This document shows, piece after piece, positions 52,334 to 60,423 of a stretch of 64,000 nucleotides of DNA. Positions within the stretch are counted from its first letter, which is position 1, and each line of letters opens with the position of its first letter. The notes under the pieces are model-generated. The model searched no databases. It had not been told where the DNA came from and was given only the letters and a program-made list of their open reading frames with translations. Source of the stretch: DASWIP01 sp036397635. GTDB lineage: Bacteria > Actinomycetota > AC-67. The stretch spans positions 1 to 64,000 of the forward strand of contig DASWIP010000038.1 of NCBI GenBank assembly GCA_036397635.1, given 5' to 3'. The translations under genes were made by a program, and so were the position numbers.

Positions 52334-53410
52334 TCAGTTCAGACTCAGCAGGTAGGCGACGATCGCACGGATCTCACCCTCGCTGAGGATGCGCAGGAAG
52401 GACGGCATCCCTTTGTTCGCGGGTTCGATCAGCGCGGTCGGGTCGTTGGGCTCGATCCGTGGCGGGTGCATCGGCTTGAGCGACGGTGCGTCCTGCACCC
52501 ACTTGAACAGATTCTCTTCGTTCAGCTCGAAGGTCGCGCCGGCGAAGAAATCCCTGCTGGCGAGGTGGGCGAGGTTGGGCCCCAGGCTTGCGCCGCCGAC
52601 CTGGGTCGCGTGGCACTGGATACAGGCGTTGCTCTGGAACAGCTCCCGTCCGCGAGCCTCCAGGCTTCCCGCCACCGGTTCGGGGGCAGGCTGTTGCTGC
52701 TCGCGTACCCAGGCGTCGAAGCCGGAGGGGGTGAGCGTGTCGACCCGCAAGCGCATGTTCGCGTGCGAGATCGCACAGAACTCTGCGCATTGACCGAGAT
52801 AGGTTTGGCCCGCCTCGACGGCGATCAGGCGCATCGTGTTGGTGCGCTCGGGCACCACGTCCTGCTTGCCGGCCAGGCGCGGCACCCAGAAGCTGTGGAT
52901 CACGTCTGCCGACTCGAGCTGGAGGAAGACCTCGCGGTCGATCGGGATGACCAGCTCGTTGGCCGTGACGATCCCCTGTTCGGGGTATTCGAACTCCCAC
53001 CACCATTGCTTGCCGGTGACGGTCACGTGCAACGCGTCCGGCGCGGGCGGAGCCGCCAGGTCCTGGATGGTGATCACGGTGGGGATCGCCACACCCAGCA
53101 ACAGCAGGGCCGGTGCAAGCGTCCAGCCGAGCTCGAGCTTGGTGTTCCCGTGGATCTGCTTGGGCTCGGGCTGGTCCGCTCGCTTCTGGCGGAACTTGAC
53201 CGCCACCACGATGACCAGCCCTTCGACGAGCACGAAGATCGCGGTCGCGATCCAGAACACGGGACGGAACAGGTTGTCGGCCTGCTCCGCGATCGGCCCG
53301 GCCGGCTGCAGCGCGTCCTGGGGCGCGTCCTTCGCGCATGCGGCTAGGAAGACCAGGAGGAGGAACAGCGGGGCGCGCACAAGCCATCGACGCCGATCAC
53401 GAGCGGTCAT
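52334..53410 (-). CDS. ctaC: Cytochrome c oxidase subunit II fused to cytochrome c (caa3 type)
   Basis: 358 residues. A lipobox FLAAC (about residue 25) and two transmembrane helices are followed by the CuA domain, with ligands in GQCAEFCAISHANM, and then a class I cytochrome c domain with CIQCH (about residue 262) and a distal Met in GMPSFL. The fused heme makes this a caa3-type oxidase that takes electrons without a separate soluble cytochrome. It is the first gene of the ctaC-to-thioredoxin operon. Confidence 0.96.
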   Translation of the reverse strand: MTARDRRRWLVRAPLFLLLVFLAACAKDAPQDALQPAGPIAEQADNLFRPVFWIATAIFVLVEGLVIVVAVKFRQKRADQPEPKQIHGNTKLELGWTLAPALLLLGVAIPTVITIQDLAAPPAPDALHVTVTGKQWWWEFEYPEQGIVTANELVIPIDREVFLQLESADVIHSFWVPRLAGKQDVVPERTNTMRLIAVEAGQTYLGQCAEFCAISHANMRLRVDTLTPSGFDAWVREQQQPAPEPVAGSLEARGRELFQSNACIQCHATQVGGASLGPNLAHLASRDFFAGATFELNEENLFKWVQDAPSLKPMHPPRIEPNDPTALIEPANKGMPSFLRILSEGEIRAIVAYLLSLN

Positions 53411-53526
53411 GCATCCCCCCGTTGGACGCAGCGGGCGGATGGCAGCGGGGCACGGAGGGACTCGGAGATCGGGAAGCCTCTCTCAGCCGTCGTCCGCCTG
53501 CTACGCGCAGGTCGCTTGCTCAACTG

Positions 53527-53544
53527 GCTTGGAAACCTCCAAGC
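53527..53544. other. Small hairpin between the ctaAB fusion and ctaC
   Basis: A seven-base-pair stem GCTTGGA-AACC-TCCAAGC without a T tract. It may be a weak terminator of the fusion gene or part of the ctaC leader. The rest of 53411-53625 shows no gene. Confidence 0.35.
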
Positions 53545-53625
53545 AGTCCGAATAGGTATCACATGCGGTGGCCGGGCTCCAACGCGGCCGCGTGCATTAG
53601 AGAAGCCCGGACGCGCGCTCGGGCT

Positions 53626-53715
53626 GCGATGTGCGTTCCGGCCGCGATGCGCGTTCCGGCCGCGATGCGCGCTCACGTCTCGACGCGCGCTCACGTCGCG
53701 ATGCGCGCCACGCTG
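53626..53715. repeat. 18-base degenerate tandem repeat across the stop codon of the ctaA-ctaB fusion
   Basis: Five 18-base units follow one another, each built on GCGATGCGCG and a variable tail (TTCCGGCC in copies 1-2, CTCACGTC in copies 3-4). The fusion gene stop (53691-53693) lies inside copy 4, so the array extends from coding into non-coding DNA. Confidence 0.8.
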
Positions 53716-55574
53716 TCGAGCGCGACCGCAGCGAACAGCAGGGCGAGGTAGGTGATCGAGGTCTTGAACAGGGTCATCGCACGGTCCGACGTAGGATCGC
53801 GACGCAGGGCCAGCGCACCGAGCATGAACCAGGTGCCGAGCGCTATCGCTGCCAGCCCGTAGACCAGGCCCATGTCGCCGGCCGGCCACAGCACCAGGCT
53901 GAGGCCGACGGTGGCGGCGGTGTAGGCCACGATCTGGCGCAGCGTTGCAGGCACTCCTTTGACCACCGGCAGCATCGGGATGCCCGCGCTCGCGTAATCG
54001 GCCGAGTAGCGCATCGCCAGCGCCCAGAAGTGCGGCGGTGTCCACAGGAACACGATGCCGAACAGGATCACCGGTTCCCAGGACAGGCCCCCGGTCACCG
54101 CCGCCCAGCCCACCAGGCACGGCACCGCACCGGCGGCGCCGCCGATCACGATGTTCTGGGGCGTGGAGCGCTTCAGCCCGATCGTGTACACGAACACGTA
54201 GAACAGGATCGCCGCCTGGGCCAGCAGCGCTGCCGGCACGTTGACCGTCGCGACCATGAACACGAACGACACGACCTGCAGTACGAGGCCGAAGGCCAGC
54301 GCGCGCGCCGGCTCGATCCTGTGCGATGGGATCGGGCGGCTCCGGGTGCGCCGCATGACCGAGTCGATGTCTCGGTCGATGTAGCAGTTGATCGTGTTCG
54401 CGCTGCCCGCTGCCAAGGTCCCGCCTGCGAGTGTGGCGAGGGCTAGCCAAGGCGAAGGCATCCCACCGGAGGCGAGCATCATCGCCGGCAGCGTGGTGAT
54501 CAGCAGAAGCAGGATGATTCGCGGCTTGGTGAGCTGCACGTACGCGACGACGGCCGCCCCCAGGCCTGCGCGCGAGGCCGCGATCGGCAGCGCGGCGACC
54601 TGAGCGGGCCCACCGACCTGTCCGCCGCTGACCGGCGCGGGGTCGGGGCGGGCGGCGCGCCGTACCTGCGCGCGCGCGCCTGCCGCCGCCGGTGCTCGCC
54701 CGGTCAGCGCTGCCACGGCCACGAGGAGGGCCCAGATCGTCGCCGACAGGGCCACGTGAGCCACCACCGGCGGCGCTGCCAGTCGGGTGAGGACCTGGAG
54801 GCCGCCCACCACGGCCTGGGCCGCGTACGCCACGCCCGCGGCGACGGCGAGCAAGGCGACCGGCCGGTCCGCCGCGCGCCGCGCGCGCACCACGAAGATC
54901 GCGACCACCACGCCCACGACCACGGCCGCAAGGCGGTGGAGCACCTGAAGCCCGGGCAGCCCGGACACCGCCGGGACAAGTGCGCCGTTCATCAGGGGCC
55001 AATCCAGGAACGCCAGACCTGCATGCTCGCCGCGGACGTACGCGCCGATCAGGATGAGGACGAACACCGCGGCGGCGGCGTTGCGCGCGGATCGGGCCAG
55101 GCGGGGGTCCGCGGTAGTCAGGCCGGGCTGCTCGAGGCGCCAGGCGCGAACCGTGACCGCCACCAGCATCGCGATCAGCAGCATCGCCGTTGCGATGTGG
55201 AAGGTCACTAAGCCGCCCTCCAGGTGTCGCAGCGAGGGATCGCTCTTCACCGAGACGACGATCGCGCCGAGGATGGCCTGCATGAAGATGGTGGACGTCG
55301 CCAGCAGCGTTGGGACCAGCAGGCGTCGGTCCTCGCGGTGACGCCGGAGCGCCACGACGGCGGTCGCGCACAGCAGGCCTATCGCGATCGCGCCGACGGT
55401 CCGGTGTGAGTACTCGATCAGCGCGTGGTACTCCAGCGGGGGGATCCACCGGCCGAAGCATCGTGGCCAGTCCGGGCAGCCGTCTCCGGACCCGGTGGCA
55501 CGCACCAAACCGCCCACCGTGATGACGGCGAGCGTGGTCACGGTGGTGGCGAGAGCGAGTTTACGGAACGACAT
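53691..55574 (-). CDS. Heme A synthase / protoheme IX farnesyltransferase fusion (CtaA-CtaB)
   Basis: 627 residues in one uninterrupted frame. Residues 1-300 are CtaA-like, with eight hydrophobic helices and conserved His in EYSHRTVGAIAIG, TFHIATAMLL, LQVLHRLAAVVVG and VAHVALSAT. Residues 340-627 are CtaB-like, with TKPRIILLLLITTLPA and NCYIDRDIDSVMRRT, the prenyl-diphosphate motif. The two halves catalyse successive steps, heme B to heme O to heme A. GGAGG precedes the ATG by 9 bases, and a TATCAT -10 lies upstream. It is a separate unit before ctaC. Confidence 0.93.
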   Translation of the reverse strand: MSFRKLALATTVTTLAVITVGGLVRATGSGDGCPDWPRCFGRWIPPLEYHALIEYSHRTVGAIAIGLLCATAVVALRRHREDRRLLVPTLLATSTIFMQAILGAIVVSVKSDPSLRHLEGGLVTFHIATAMLLIAMLVAVTVRAWRLEQPGLTTADPRLARSARNAAAAVFVLILIGAYVRGEHAGLAFLDWPLMNGALVPAVSGLPGLQVLHRLAAVVVGVVVAIFVVRARRAADRPVALLAVAAGVAYAAQAVVGGLQVLTRLAAPPVVAHVALSATIWALLVAVAALTGRAPAAAGARAQVRRAARPDPAPVSGGQVGGPAQVAALPIAASRAGLGAAVVAYVQLTKPRIILLLLITTLPAMMLASGGMPSPWLALATLAGGTLAAGSANTINCYIDRDIDSVMRRTRSRPIPSHRIEPARALAFGLVLQVVSFVFMVATVNVPAALLAQAAILFYVFVYTIGLKRSTPQNIVIGGAAGAVPCLVGWAAVTGGLSWEPVILFGIVFLWTPPHFWALAMRYSADYASAGIPMLPVVKGVPATLRQIVAYTAATVGLSLVLWPAGDMGLVYGLAAIALGTWFMLGALALRRDPTSDRAMTLFKTSITYLALLFAAVALDSVARIAT

Positions 55575-55697
55575 CACAGGTGGCCTCCGGCGCGGGCATG
55601 ATACCCACGCGGCGAAGGTGCCCGCGAAGCGGGCTCGTGCGCTCGTGAGGATCGCGTCCCGCCGGATCACGCATGGACCCGTGTCGCGCCGCGCCGC

Positions 55698-55703
55698 TAC
55701 GCT
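55698..55703 (+). promoter_or_regulatory. -10 element TACGCT of the polyprenyl synthase gene
   Basis: TACGCT ends 9 bases before the ATG at 55713. No Shine-Dalgarno sequence is present. Confidence 0.5.
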
Positions 55704-55712
55704 GAGCGCATC

Positions 55713-56786
55713 ATGGCTTCCCCATCGGCTCCGGGTGATCCGATCTCGCTGGTCGACGGCGCGCTGCTCGCGTTCCTGACCGATCGTGAGCATCGGCTGG
55801 CCGAAGCCGCCCCGCTGCTTGGTGAGATCGGGCGGGTGGTGCGGGCCGGCGGCAAGAGGTTGCGTCCGGCCTTCTGCATCTGGGGCTATCGGGCGGCCGG
55901 AGGCTCGGACGACGCTGCGATCGCGCGCGCGGCCGCCGCGCTGGAACTGCTCCACACCTTCGCGATCATCCACGACGATGTGATGGACCGCTCACCGTTG
56001 CGCCGGGGCGAGGCATCCAGTTACCGCGAACTGGCGGCGACCCGGGGTGTGCGCGGCGATCAGGAGCGGTTCGGTTCCTCGGCGGCGATCCTGGTCGGCG
56101 ATCTCGCGGTGGCGCTCGCGGACGAGCTGTGGTGGTCGGCGGGGTTCGCGTCCGAGCGTCACCTGGCGGGTGCGCGCGTGTATCACGCGATGCGCGCCGA
56201 AGTGATCGGCGGGCAGTACCTCGACCTGCTCGCGGCCGCGCGCGGTGACGCAACGCCCGAAGAGACCCGCCGCATCAGCGTGCTGAAGTCCGGCCGTTAC
56301 ACGGTGGAGCGGCCGCTGCAGATCGGTGCGGCGCTCGCCGGCGCCGGCGAGGATGTCGCGGGCGCCCTTGGTACGTTCGGCGCGCCTTTGGGCGAGGCGT
56401 TCCAGATCCGCGACGACGTCATCGGCGCGTTCGGCGATCCCGCCGAGACCGGCAAGGATGCCTACGGTGACATCCGCGAGGGCAAGCAGACGCTGCTCGT
56501 CGCGCTCGCGCGCAAGACTGCAACGCCCGAGCAGCGCGCAGTCCTCGACCGCCATCTGGGTGAAGACGCGCTCGACGACGACGGCGCCGAGGCGATCCGC
56601 ACCGTGTTCCGGGAGACGGGCGCGCTCGACGAGGTGCTCGACACGATCGAGGGCCTGGTGGACGCTGCCTGCGACGCGCTGGGCCGGGCCGGTCTGCCCG
56701 ATGAGGCGGCCGGGGCATTGCGCGCGCTCGCAGAGCAGGTACGTCAAGCACCATCCAGTCCCACGACCGCGCGCGCGGAGGGATAG
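55713..56786 (+). CDS. Polyprenyl (geranylgeranyl-type) diphosphate synthase
   Basis: 357-residue all-helical trans-prenyltransferase. The first aspartate-rich motif is D88-D89-V-M-D92 (IIHDDVMDRS). The second is DDVIG in FQIRDDVIGAFGD, the variant common in actinobacterial enzymes. GGKRLRP is the pyrophosphate-binding block. Product length is not certain; placement after the heme farnesyltransferase suggests C15-C20 supply. It is followed after 3 bases by larE. Confidence 0.92.
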   Translation: MASPSAPGDPISLVDGALLAFLTDREHRLAEAAPLLGEIGRVVRAGGKRLRPAFCIWGYRAAGGSDDAAIARAAAALELLHTFAIIHDDVMDRSPLRRGEASSYRELAATRGVRGDQERFGSSAAILVGDLAVALADELWWSAGFASERHLAGARVYHAMRAEVIGGQYLDLLAAARGDATPEETRRISVLKSGRYTVERPLQIGAALAGAGEDVAGALGTFGAPLGEAFQIRDDVIGAFGDPAETGKDAYGDIREGKQTLLVALARKTATPEQRAVLDRHLGEDALDDDGAEAIRTVFRETGALDEVLDTIEGLVDAACDALGRAGLPDEAAGALRALAEQVRQAPSSPTTARAEG

Positions 56787-56789
56787 GCC

Positions 56790-57608
56790 GTGGACGGGTA
56801 CGAGCGTTTACGCGAGCTGCTCACGGAGCTGCCGGGCGCGATCGTTGCCTACTCGGGCGGGGCCGACAGCGCGTTCCTCGCCGATGTGGCCTACGAGCTA
56901 CTCGGGGATGGGATGGTCGCCGTGACCGCGGTGTCGCCGTCGCTGGCGCCGTCCGAGCGCGAAGCAGCCGCGGCGCTGGCGCGCGCGCGCGGCTGGCGCC
57001 ACGAGGAGATCGTTACCCAGGAAGGGCACCGGCCCGAATACCGGCGCAACGCTCCCGACCGCTGCTACTGGTGCAAGGACACGCTGTTCGAAGCCCTGGA
57101 CCTGCTGGCCGAGCAGCGCGCCGCAGCCGTGCTGGTCGGAACCAACCTCAACGACACCGGCGACCACCGGCCGGGTCGGGGCGCCGCGCGCGATCACGGC
57201 GTCCGCGCCCCGCTGCTCGAGGCGGGACTGACCAAGGACCGGATCAGGTCGCTTTCCCGCGCGCGCGGCCTGCCTACCTGGGACAAGCCGGCGTCGGCGT
57301 GCCTGGCGTCGCGGATCGCGTACGGCATCGAGGTCACGCCCGAGCGGCTCGAACGCATCGCTCGGGCCGAGGAGTTCCTGCGCGCGCAGGGGTTCGAGCA
57401 GCTGCGCGTCCGTGACCACGGCGATCTCGCGCGCCTGGAGGTGCCGGTCGATCAGGTGGCGCGGCTGGCCGAAGAGCCGGTGCGCGCGCGTGTGGTTGCG
57501 TTCCTGGGCGAGCTGGGGTTCCATCATGTCACGATGGATCTGGCAGGGTTCCGCAGCGGCTCGATGAACGCGGGCGTGCTCGCGATCGGCCGGAGAGGAG
57601 GGAGCTGA
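56790..57608 (+). CDS. larE: ATP-dependent sacrificial sulfur transferase LarE family
   Basis: 272-residue PP-loop ATPase. The PP-loop is SGGADS (22-27) and the sacrificial-type cysteine is C171 in ACLASRIAYG. In lactobacilli LarE thiolates the nickel-pincer cofactor of lactate racemase. larB, larC and larA are not in the window, so the acceptor here is unknown. The GTG start is 3 bases after the prenyl synthase. It overlaps the NIL gene (TGATG). Confidence 0.88.
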   Translation: MDGYERLRELLTELPGAIVAYSGGADSAFLADVAYELLGDGMVAVTAVSPSLAPSEREAAAALARARGWRHEEIVTQEGHRPEYRRNAPDRCYWCKDTLFEALDLLAEQRAAAVLVGTNLNDTGDHRPGRGAARDHGVRAPLLEAGLTKDRIRSLSRARGLPTWDKPASACLASRIAYGIEVTPERLERIARAEEFLRAQGFEQLRVRDHGDLARLEVPVDQVARLAEEPVRARVVAFLGELGFHHVTMDLAGFRSGSMNAGVLAIGRRGGS

Positions 57609-57850
57609 TGGCCAAGCGACGCGTGCACCTGACCTTCCCCGAGCAGCTCATCCAGGAGCCGATCATCTATAACCTGGGCGCGCGCTTCGACGTCGTGACC
57701 AACATCCGGCGCGCCAACGTCGAGGACTCGTTCGGCTGGGTGATCCTCGAGCTGGAAGGCCCCGACGAGAAGCTCGACGCCGGCCTCGAGTATCTGGAGG
57801 GCCTCGGCGTCGAGATCAACCAGATCGCGGGGGATGTCGTCGAGGGATAG
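57608..57850 (+). CDS. NIL-domain small protein
   Basis: 80 residues, a stand-alone ferredoxin-like NIL domain (HLTFPEQLIQEPIIYNLG at the start, then FGWVILELEG). Such domains occur at the end of methionine transporter ATPases as amino-acid sensors. Coupling to larE by TGATG suggests a sulfur-related partner role. Confidence 0.85.
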   Translation: MAKRRVHLTFPEQLIQEPIIYNLGARFDVVTNIRRANVEDSFGWVILELEGPDEKLDAGLEYLEGLGVEINQIAGDVVEG

Positions 57851-57856
57851 GCGAGC

Positions 57857-58783
57857 ATGATCGTCGACACGGCGATCATCGCCGTGCTCGGCCTGTTCGT
57901 TTGGCGCGGCGCGCGCCGCGGTTTGATCGGGACGCTCGCCGGCTTCGCCGGGTTCCTGGTCGCCGTCACGCTCGCCGTGCTCGGCTATCGCGGGCTGGCG
58001 GTCGTGCTGGAGGCCGCGTTCGGGCTCTCCGAGGGCGTCGCGAACCTGACCGGCGCCTTGGTGATCTTCCTCACGGTCACCCTCGGGTCGGCGTTCGCAG
58101 CGCGCGCGCTCACGCGCGCGCTGCGCTGGACCAAATGGGGAGCGCTCAACGCGGTTGCCGGCGGCGCCCTATCGGGCGCGTGGGCGCTGACGCTGGTGAC
58201 CGTAGTGCTGCTCGCGGTAAACGTGATCCCGCAGTCGGCCGGCGTCGAGCGCCGGCTCGAGTCATCCGCCATCGCGCGCGGTGTCACCGAGGCCGCGCCG
58301 GGATGGCTCGATACGATCGCGCGGACCGACTTCCGCTCGATGCTGCGGCTGTTCCAGCCCGAGCTGCGCGCGGTCGCGATCCGTGCGTCGGTCGACTTCA
58401 CGGCGGTGCCCGACGCCGAGCGGCGCCTGTTCGAGCTCGCGAACCGGGAGCGGCGCGCGCGCCGCCTGCCGGTTCTGCGTTGGGACGCCGGTTTGGCGAA
58501 GGCGGCGCGCGCGCACGCCGCGGCCATGTATCGCGAAGGCTTCTTCTCCCACATCAGCCCGGCGGGTGCCTCCGCGCGCGACCGGCTCCGGCTCGTCGGC
58601 GTGCGCTACGGGCTGGCCGGTGAGAACCTAGTGCTCGCGCCGAGCGCGGCGGGGGCACACGCGATCTTGATGGCCTCCCCCCGGCACCGCGCGCACATCA
58701 TCGAACCGGAGTACCGGCGTGTCGGGATCGGCGTGATGTTCGGCCCGCAAGGGTTGCTCGTCACACAGGACTTCGCAGACTGA
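57857..58783 (+). CDS. CvpA membrane domain fused to a CAP/SCP domain
   Basis: 308 residues. An N-terminal CvpA-like membrane domain with four helices (about 1-125) is followed by a linker and a C-terminal CAP domain (about 190-308). The CAP part has LFELANRERRARRLPVLRW, GFFSHISPAG, GENLVLAPSA and HRAHIIEPEYRRVGIGV. The CAP domain should face outward, anchored by CvpA. Similar CvpA-linked extracytoplasmic domains occur in actinobacteria. The role is unknown; peptidoglycan or protease-related functions are possible. Confidence 0.85.
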   Translation: MIVDTAIIAVLGLFVWRGARRGLIGTLAGFAGFLVAVTLAVLGYRGLAVVLEAAFGLSEGVANLTGALVIFLTVTLGSAFAARALTRALRWTKWGALNAVAGGALSGAWALTLVTVVLLAVNVIPQSAGVERRLESSAIARGVTEAAPGWLDTIARTDFRSMLRLFQPELRAVAIRASVDFTAVPDAERRLFELANRERRARRLPVLRWDAGLAKAARAHAAAMYREGFFSHISPAGASARDRLRLVGVRYGLAGENLVLAPSAAGAHAILMASPRHRAHIIEPEYRRVGIGVMFGPQGLLVTQDFAD

Positions 58784-58831
58784 CGCGCGACCCGGGCGAA
58801 CGACCCGCCGTTGGTGTCCGCGACGTAGAGC

Positions 58832-59530
58832 TCAGCTCCCGTGCTTCGGGCCCGGGCCCATGTCGATGAGTCCGCTCCGTGCGGCGATCACGACGGCTTC
58901 CAGCTGGCTGTGCGCATCGAGCTTGCGGAGTAGCGACTTGATGTGCCCGCGCACGGTGGAGAGCTCGATGGAAAGGGCTTTCCCGATGTCGCGAGCGTCC
59001 TTGCCGTTCCCCAGCCGGGTGAGAACCTCCAGCTCCCGTTCGGTCAGCGTGGCGTACCGCCCGGTGGAGCGCTGCTCGGGCGGCGGACGCCGCATGACGG
59101 TCGCCAGCATCGACGCCGGCACGAGCATCTCTCCCTCCGACGCGGTTCGGATCGCCCGGATGATCTCCGCCATCGGTGTCTGTTTGGGCAGGAAGCCGAC
59201 GGCGCCGGCGTCGGCGCCCAGCTCGACGAACCTCGGATCCGTATACCCGGTCAGCAGCAGCACGTGGACCTGGGGGTGGCGCTGCTTGATCATCCTGGTG
59301 CCCTCGAGGCCATCGACGCCGGGCATATCGATGTCCATCAGGATGACATCGGGCACCTCGCGTTCCAGGTGCGCCAGGGCGGCGTCGACCGTGGCGGCTG
59401 ATCCGGCGGGTGTCAGGCCGTCTTCCAACTCGAGCGCCACCAGGAGCGCCTCGGCGAAGGCCGCATGATCATCCACGATCAGGACCGTCACCGGATCGTT
59501 CCCCCACCCGACGTTTCCTGGTCGGTCCAT
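58832..59530 (-). CDS. NarL/LuxR-type response regulator
   Basis: About 232 residues. The receiver keeps the acidic pair (VDDHAAF), the phospho-acceptor in LMDIDMPGVDG, the Thr/Ser switch in LLLTGY and the Lys in FLPKQT. The LuxR HTH (about 165-225) begins LTERELEVLTRLGNG. AGGAGG close to this ATG supports it; an ATG at 59557 is the alternative. No histidine kinase is adjacent, so the partner is unknown. Confidence 0.92.
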   Translation of the reverse strand: MDRPGNVGWGNDPVTVLIVDDHAAFAEALLVALELEDGLTPAGSAATVDAALAHLEREVPDVILMDIDMPGVDGLEGTRMIKQRHPQVHVLLLTGYTDPRFVELGADAGAVGFLPKQTPMAEIIRAIRTASEGEMLVPASMLATVMRRPPPEQRSTGRYATLTERELEVLTRLGNGKDARDIGKALSIELSTVRGHIKSLLRKLDAHSQLEAVVIAARSGLIDMGPGPKHGS

Positions 59531-59632
59531 GACCCTCCTGCGGGAAGTGAGGGCCATCGTCGGCCGTCGGTGCCTAGTATCGTTACGTAAGGGCCGAGGT
59601 TCAACCCTGGCCCGGTGGATCGGACGAATGCG

Positions 59633-60310
59633 CTAGGCCGGCAACGCTCCAGGGGTGGCTCGCGACATCGCGCGAACGCGGGCCAGTGCCTCGAAACGGC
59701 TGTGCACCCCGAGCTTGCGATAGGCGTTGGCAAGGTGCGCCTCGACGGTGCGGCGGCTCAGTCCGAGTTGCGCCGCGATCCCGGCGGCGGTGTGGCCCTC
59801 GGCGAGATGCTCGAGGATCTCCTGCTCGCGGGCGGTCAGGTGCGGTTCTCCCCACCCATTCGGTGTGGGGGCCTCGTGACCGGCGGCCCAGCGAAGCGCG
59901 TCGATCGCGAGGTAGGGGTCGATCGCGGTCCCGGTCTCGGTGACCGCTCGGATGGCCTCCTTGACCTCGGCCGCACCCGCGGACAGGGGCACCAGCCCGT
60001 CGGCCCCCGCTTGGATCGCGTGGAACGGGATCTCGCCGTCGTCGAGATGGGCCATGACGATGACCTTGATCCTCGGAGCTTGCTGCCGTAGCGCCTCGAT
60101 GATCGCGCCCGGATCCCGGACTTCGCCGAGGATGGCGACGTCGGCCTCCCGGGCGGCGTCCGGGCCGATCTGGTCGCAGGACCGGGCTTGGTCCGTGATG
60201 ACCAGATCGTCGTGCTCGCCGAGCAGCGCGTTGAGCGCGCGCCGGCTGATGTCATTCGGATCCACGATGACGACAGCGATGAGTTCTGAGATCGTCCCCT
60301 GTTCGCTCAT
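59633..60310 (-). CDS. LuxR-type regulator with degenerate receiver domain
   Basis: About 225 residues. The receiver fold is recognisable, but the phospho-acceptor Asp is replaced by Gly (DVAILGEV) and the conserved Lys by Ser (LVPLSAG). Only parts of the acidic pocket (VIVDPND) remain. Phosphorylation is therefore unlikely. The C-terminal HTH is intact (LTAREQEILEHLAEGHTAAG, then LSRRTVEAHLANAYRKLG). It lies about 100 bases upstream of, and in the same direction as, the canonical regulator. A GTG at 60328 is an alternative start. Confidence 0.88.
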   Translation of the reverse strand: MSEQGTISELIAVVIVDPNDISRRALNALLGEHDDLVITDQARSCDQIGPDAAREADVAILGEVRDPGAIIEALRQQAPRIKVIVMAHLDDGEIPFHAIQAGADGLVPLSAGAAEVKEAIRAVTETGTAIDPYLAIDALRWAAGHEAPTPNGWGEPHLTAREQEILEHLAEGHTAAGIAAQLGLSRRTVEAHLANAYRKLGVHSRFEALARVRAMSRATPGALPA

Positions 60311-60322
60311 GCTTGCATCCTC

Positions 60323-60342
60323 GGACACGTACGGACATGTAC
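60323..60342. promoter_or_regulatory. Adjacent 10-base direct repeats GGACAYGTAC
   Basis: GGACACGTAC and GGACATGTAC lie head to tail with no spacer, just upstream of the degenerate-receiver gene and in the shared region with the divergent ATPase gene. A likely regulator binding site; the binding protein is unknown. Confidence 0.5.
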
Positions 60343-60410
60343 CTAGCCCAAGGCCGGGCGATTGTCATCCCTAAGATTGGGTGGACAGATCGGTCAGCCG
60401 CCATCTCGGA

Positions 60411-60416
60411 TAGGCT
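60411..60416 (+). promoter_or_regulatory. -10 element TAGGCT of the small ATPase gene
   Basis: TAGGCT ends 7 bases before the ATG at 60424, the leaderless arrangement. Confidence 0.55.
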
Positions 60417-60423
60417 TGCGGTG

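Noticed and set aside
50951..53347. 798-codon open frame opposite ctaD and ctaC
   Set aside because: Composition typical of an antisense shadow. The minus strand has intact oxidase genes with all metal ligands.
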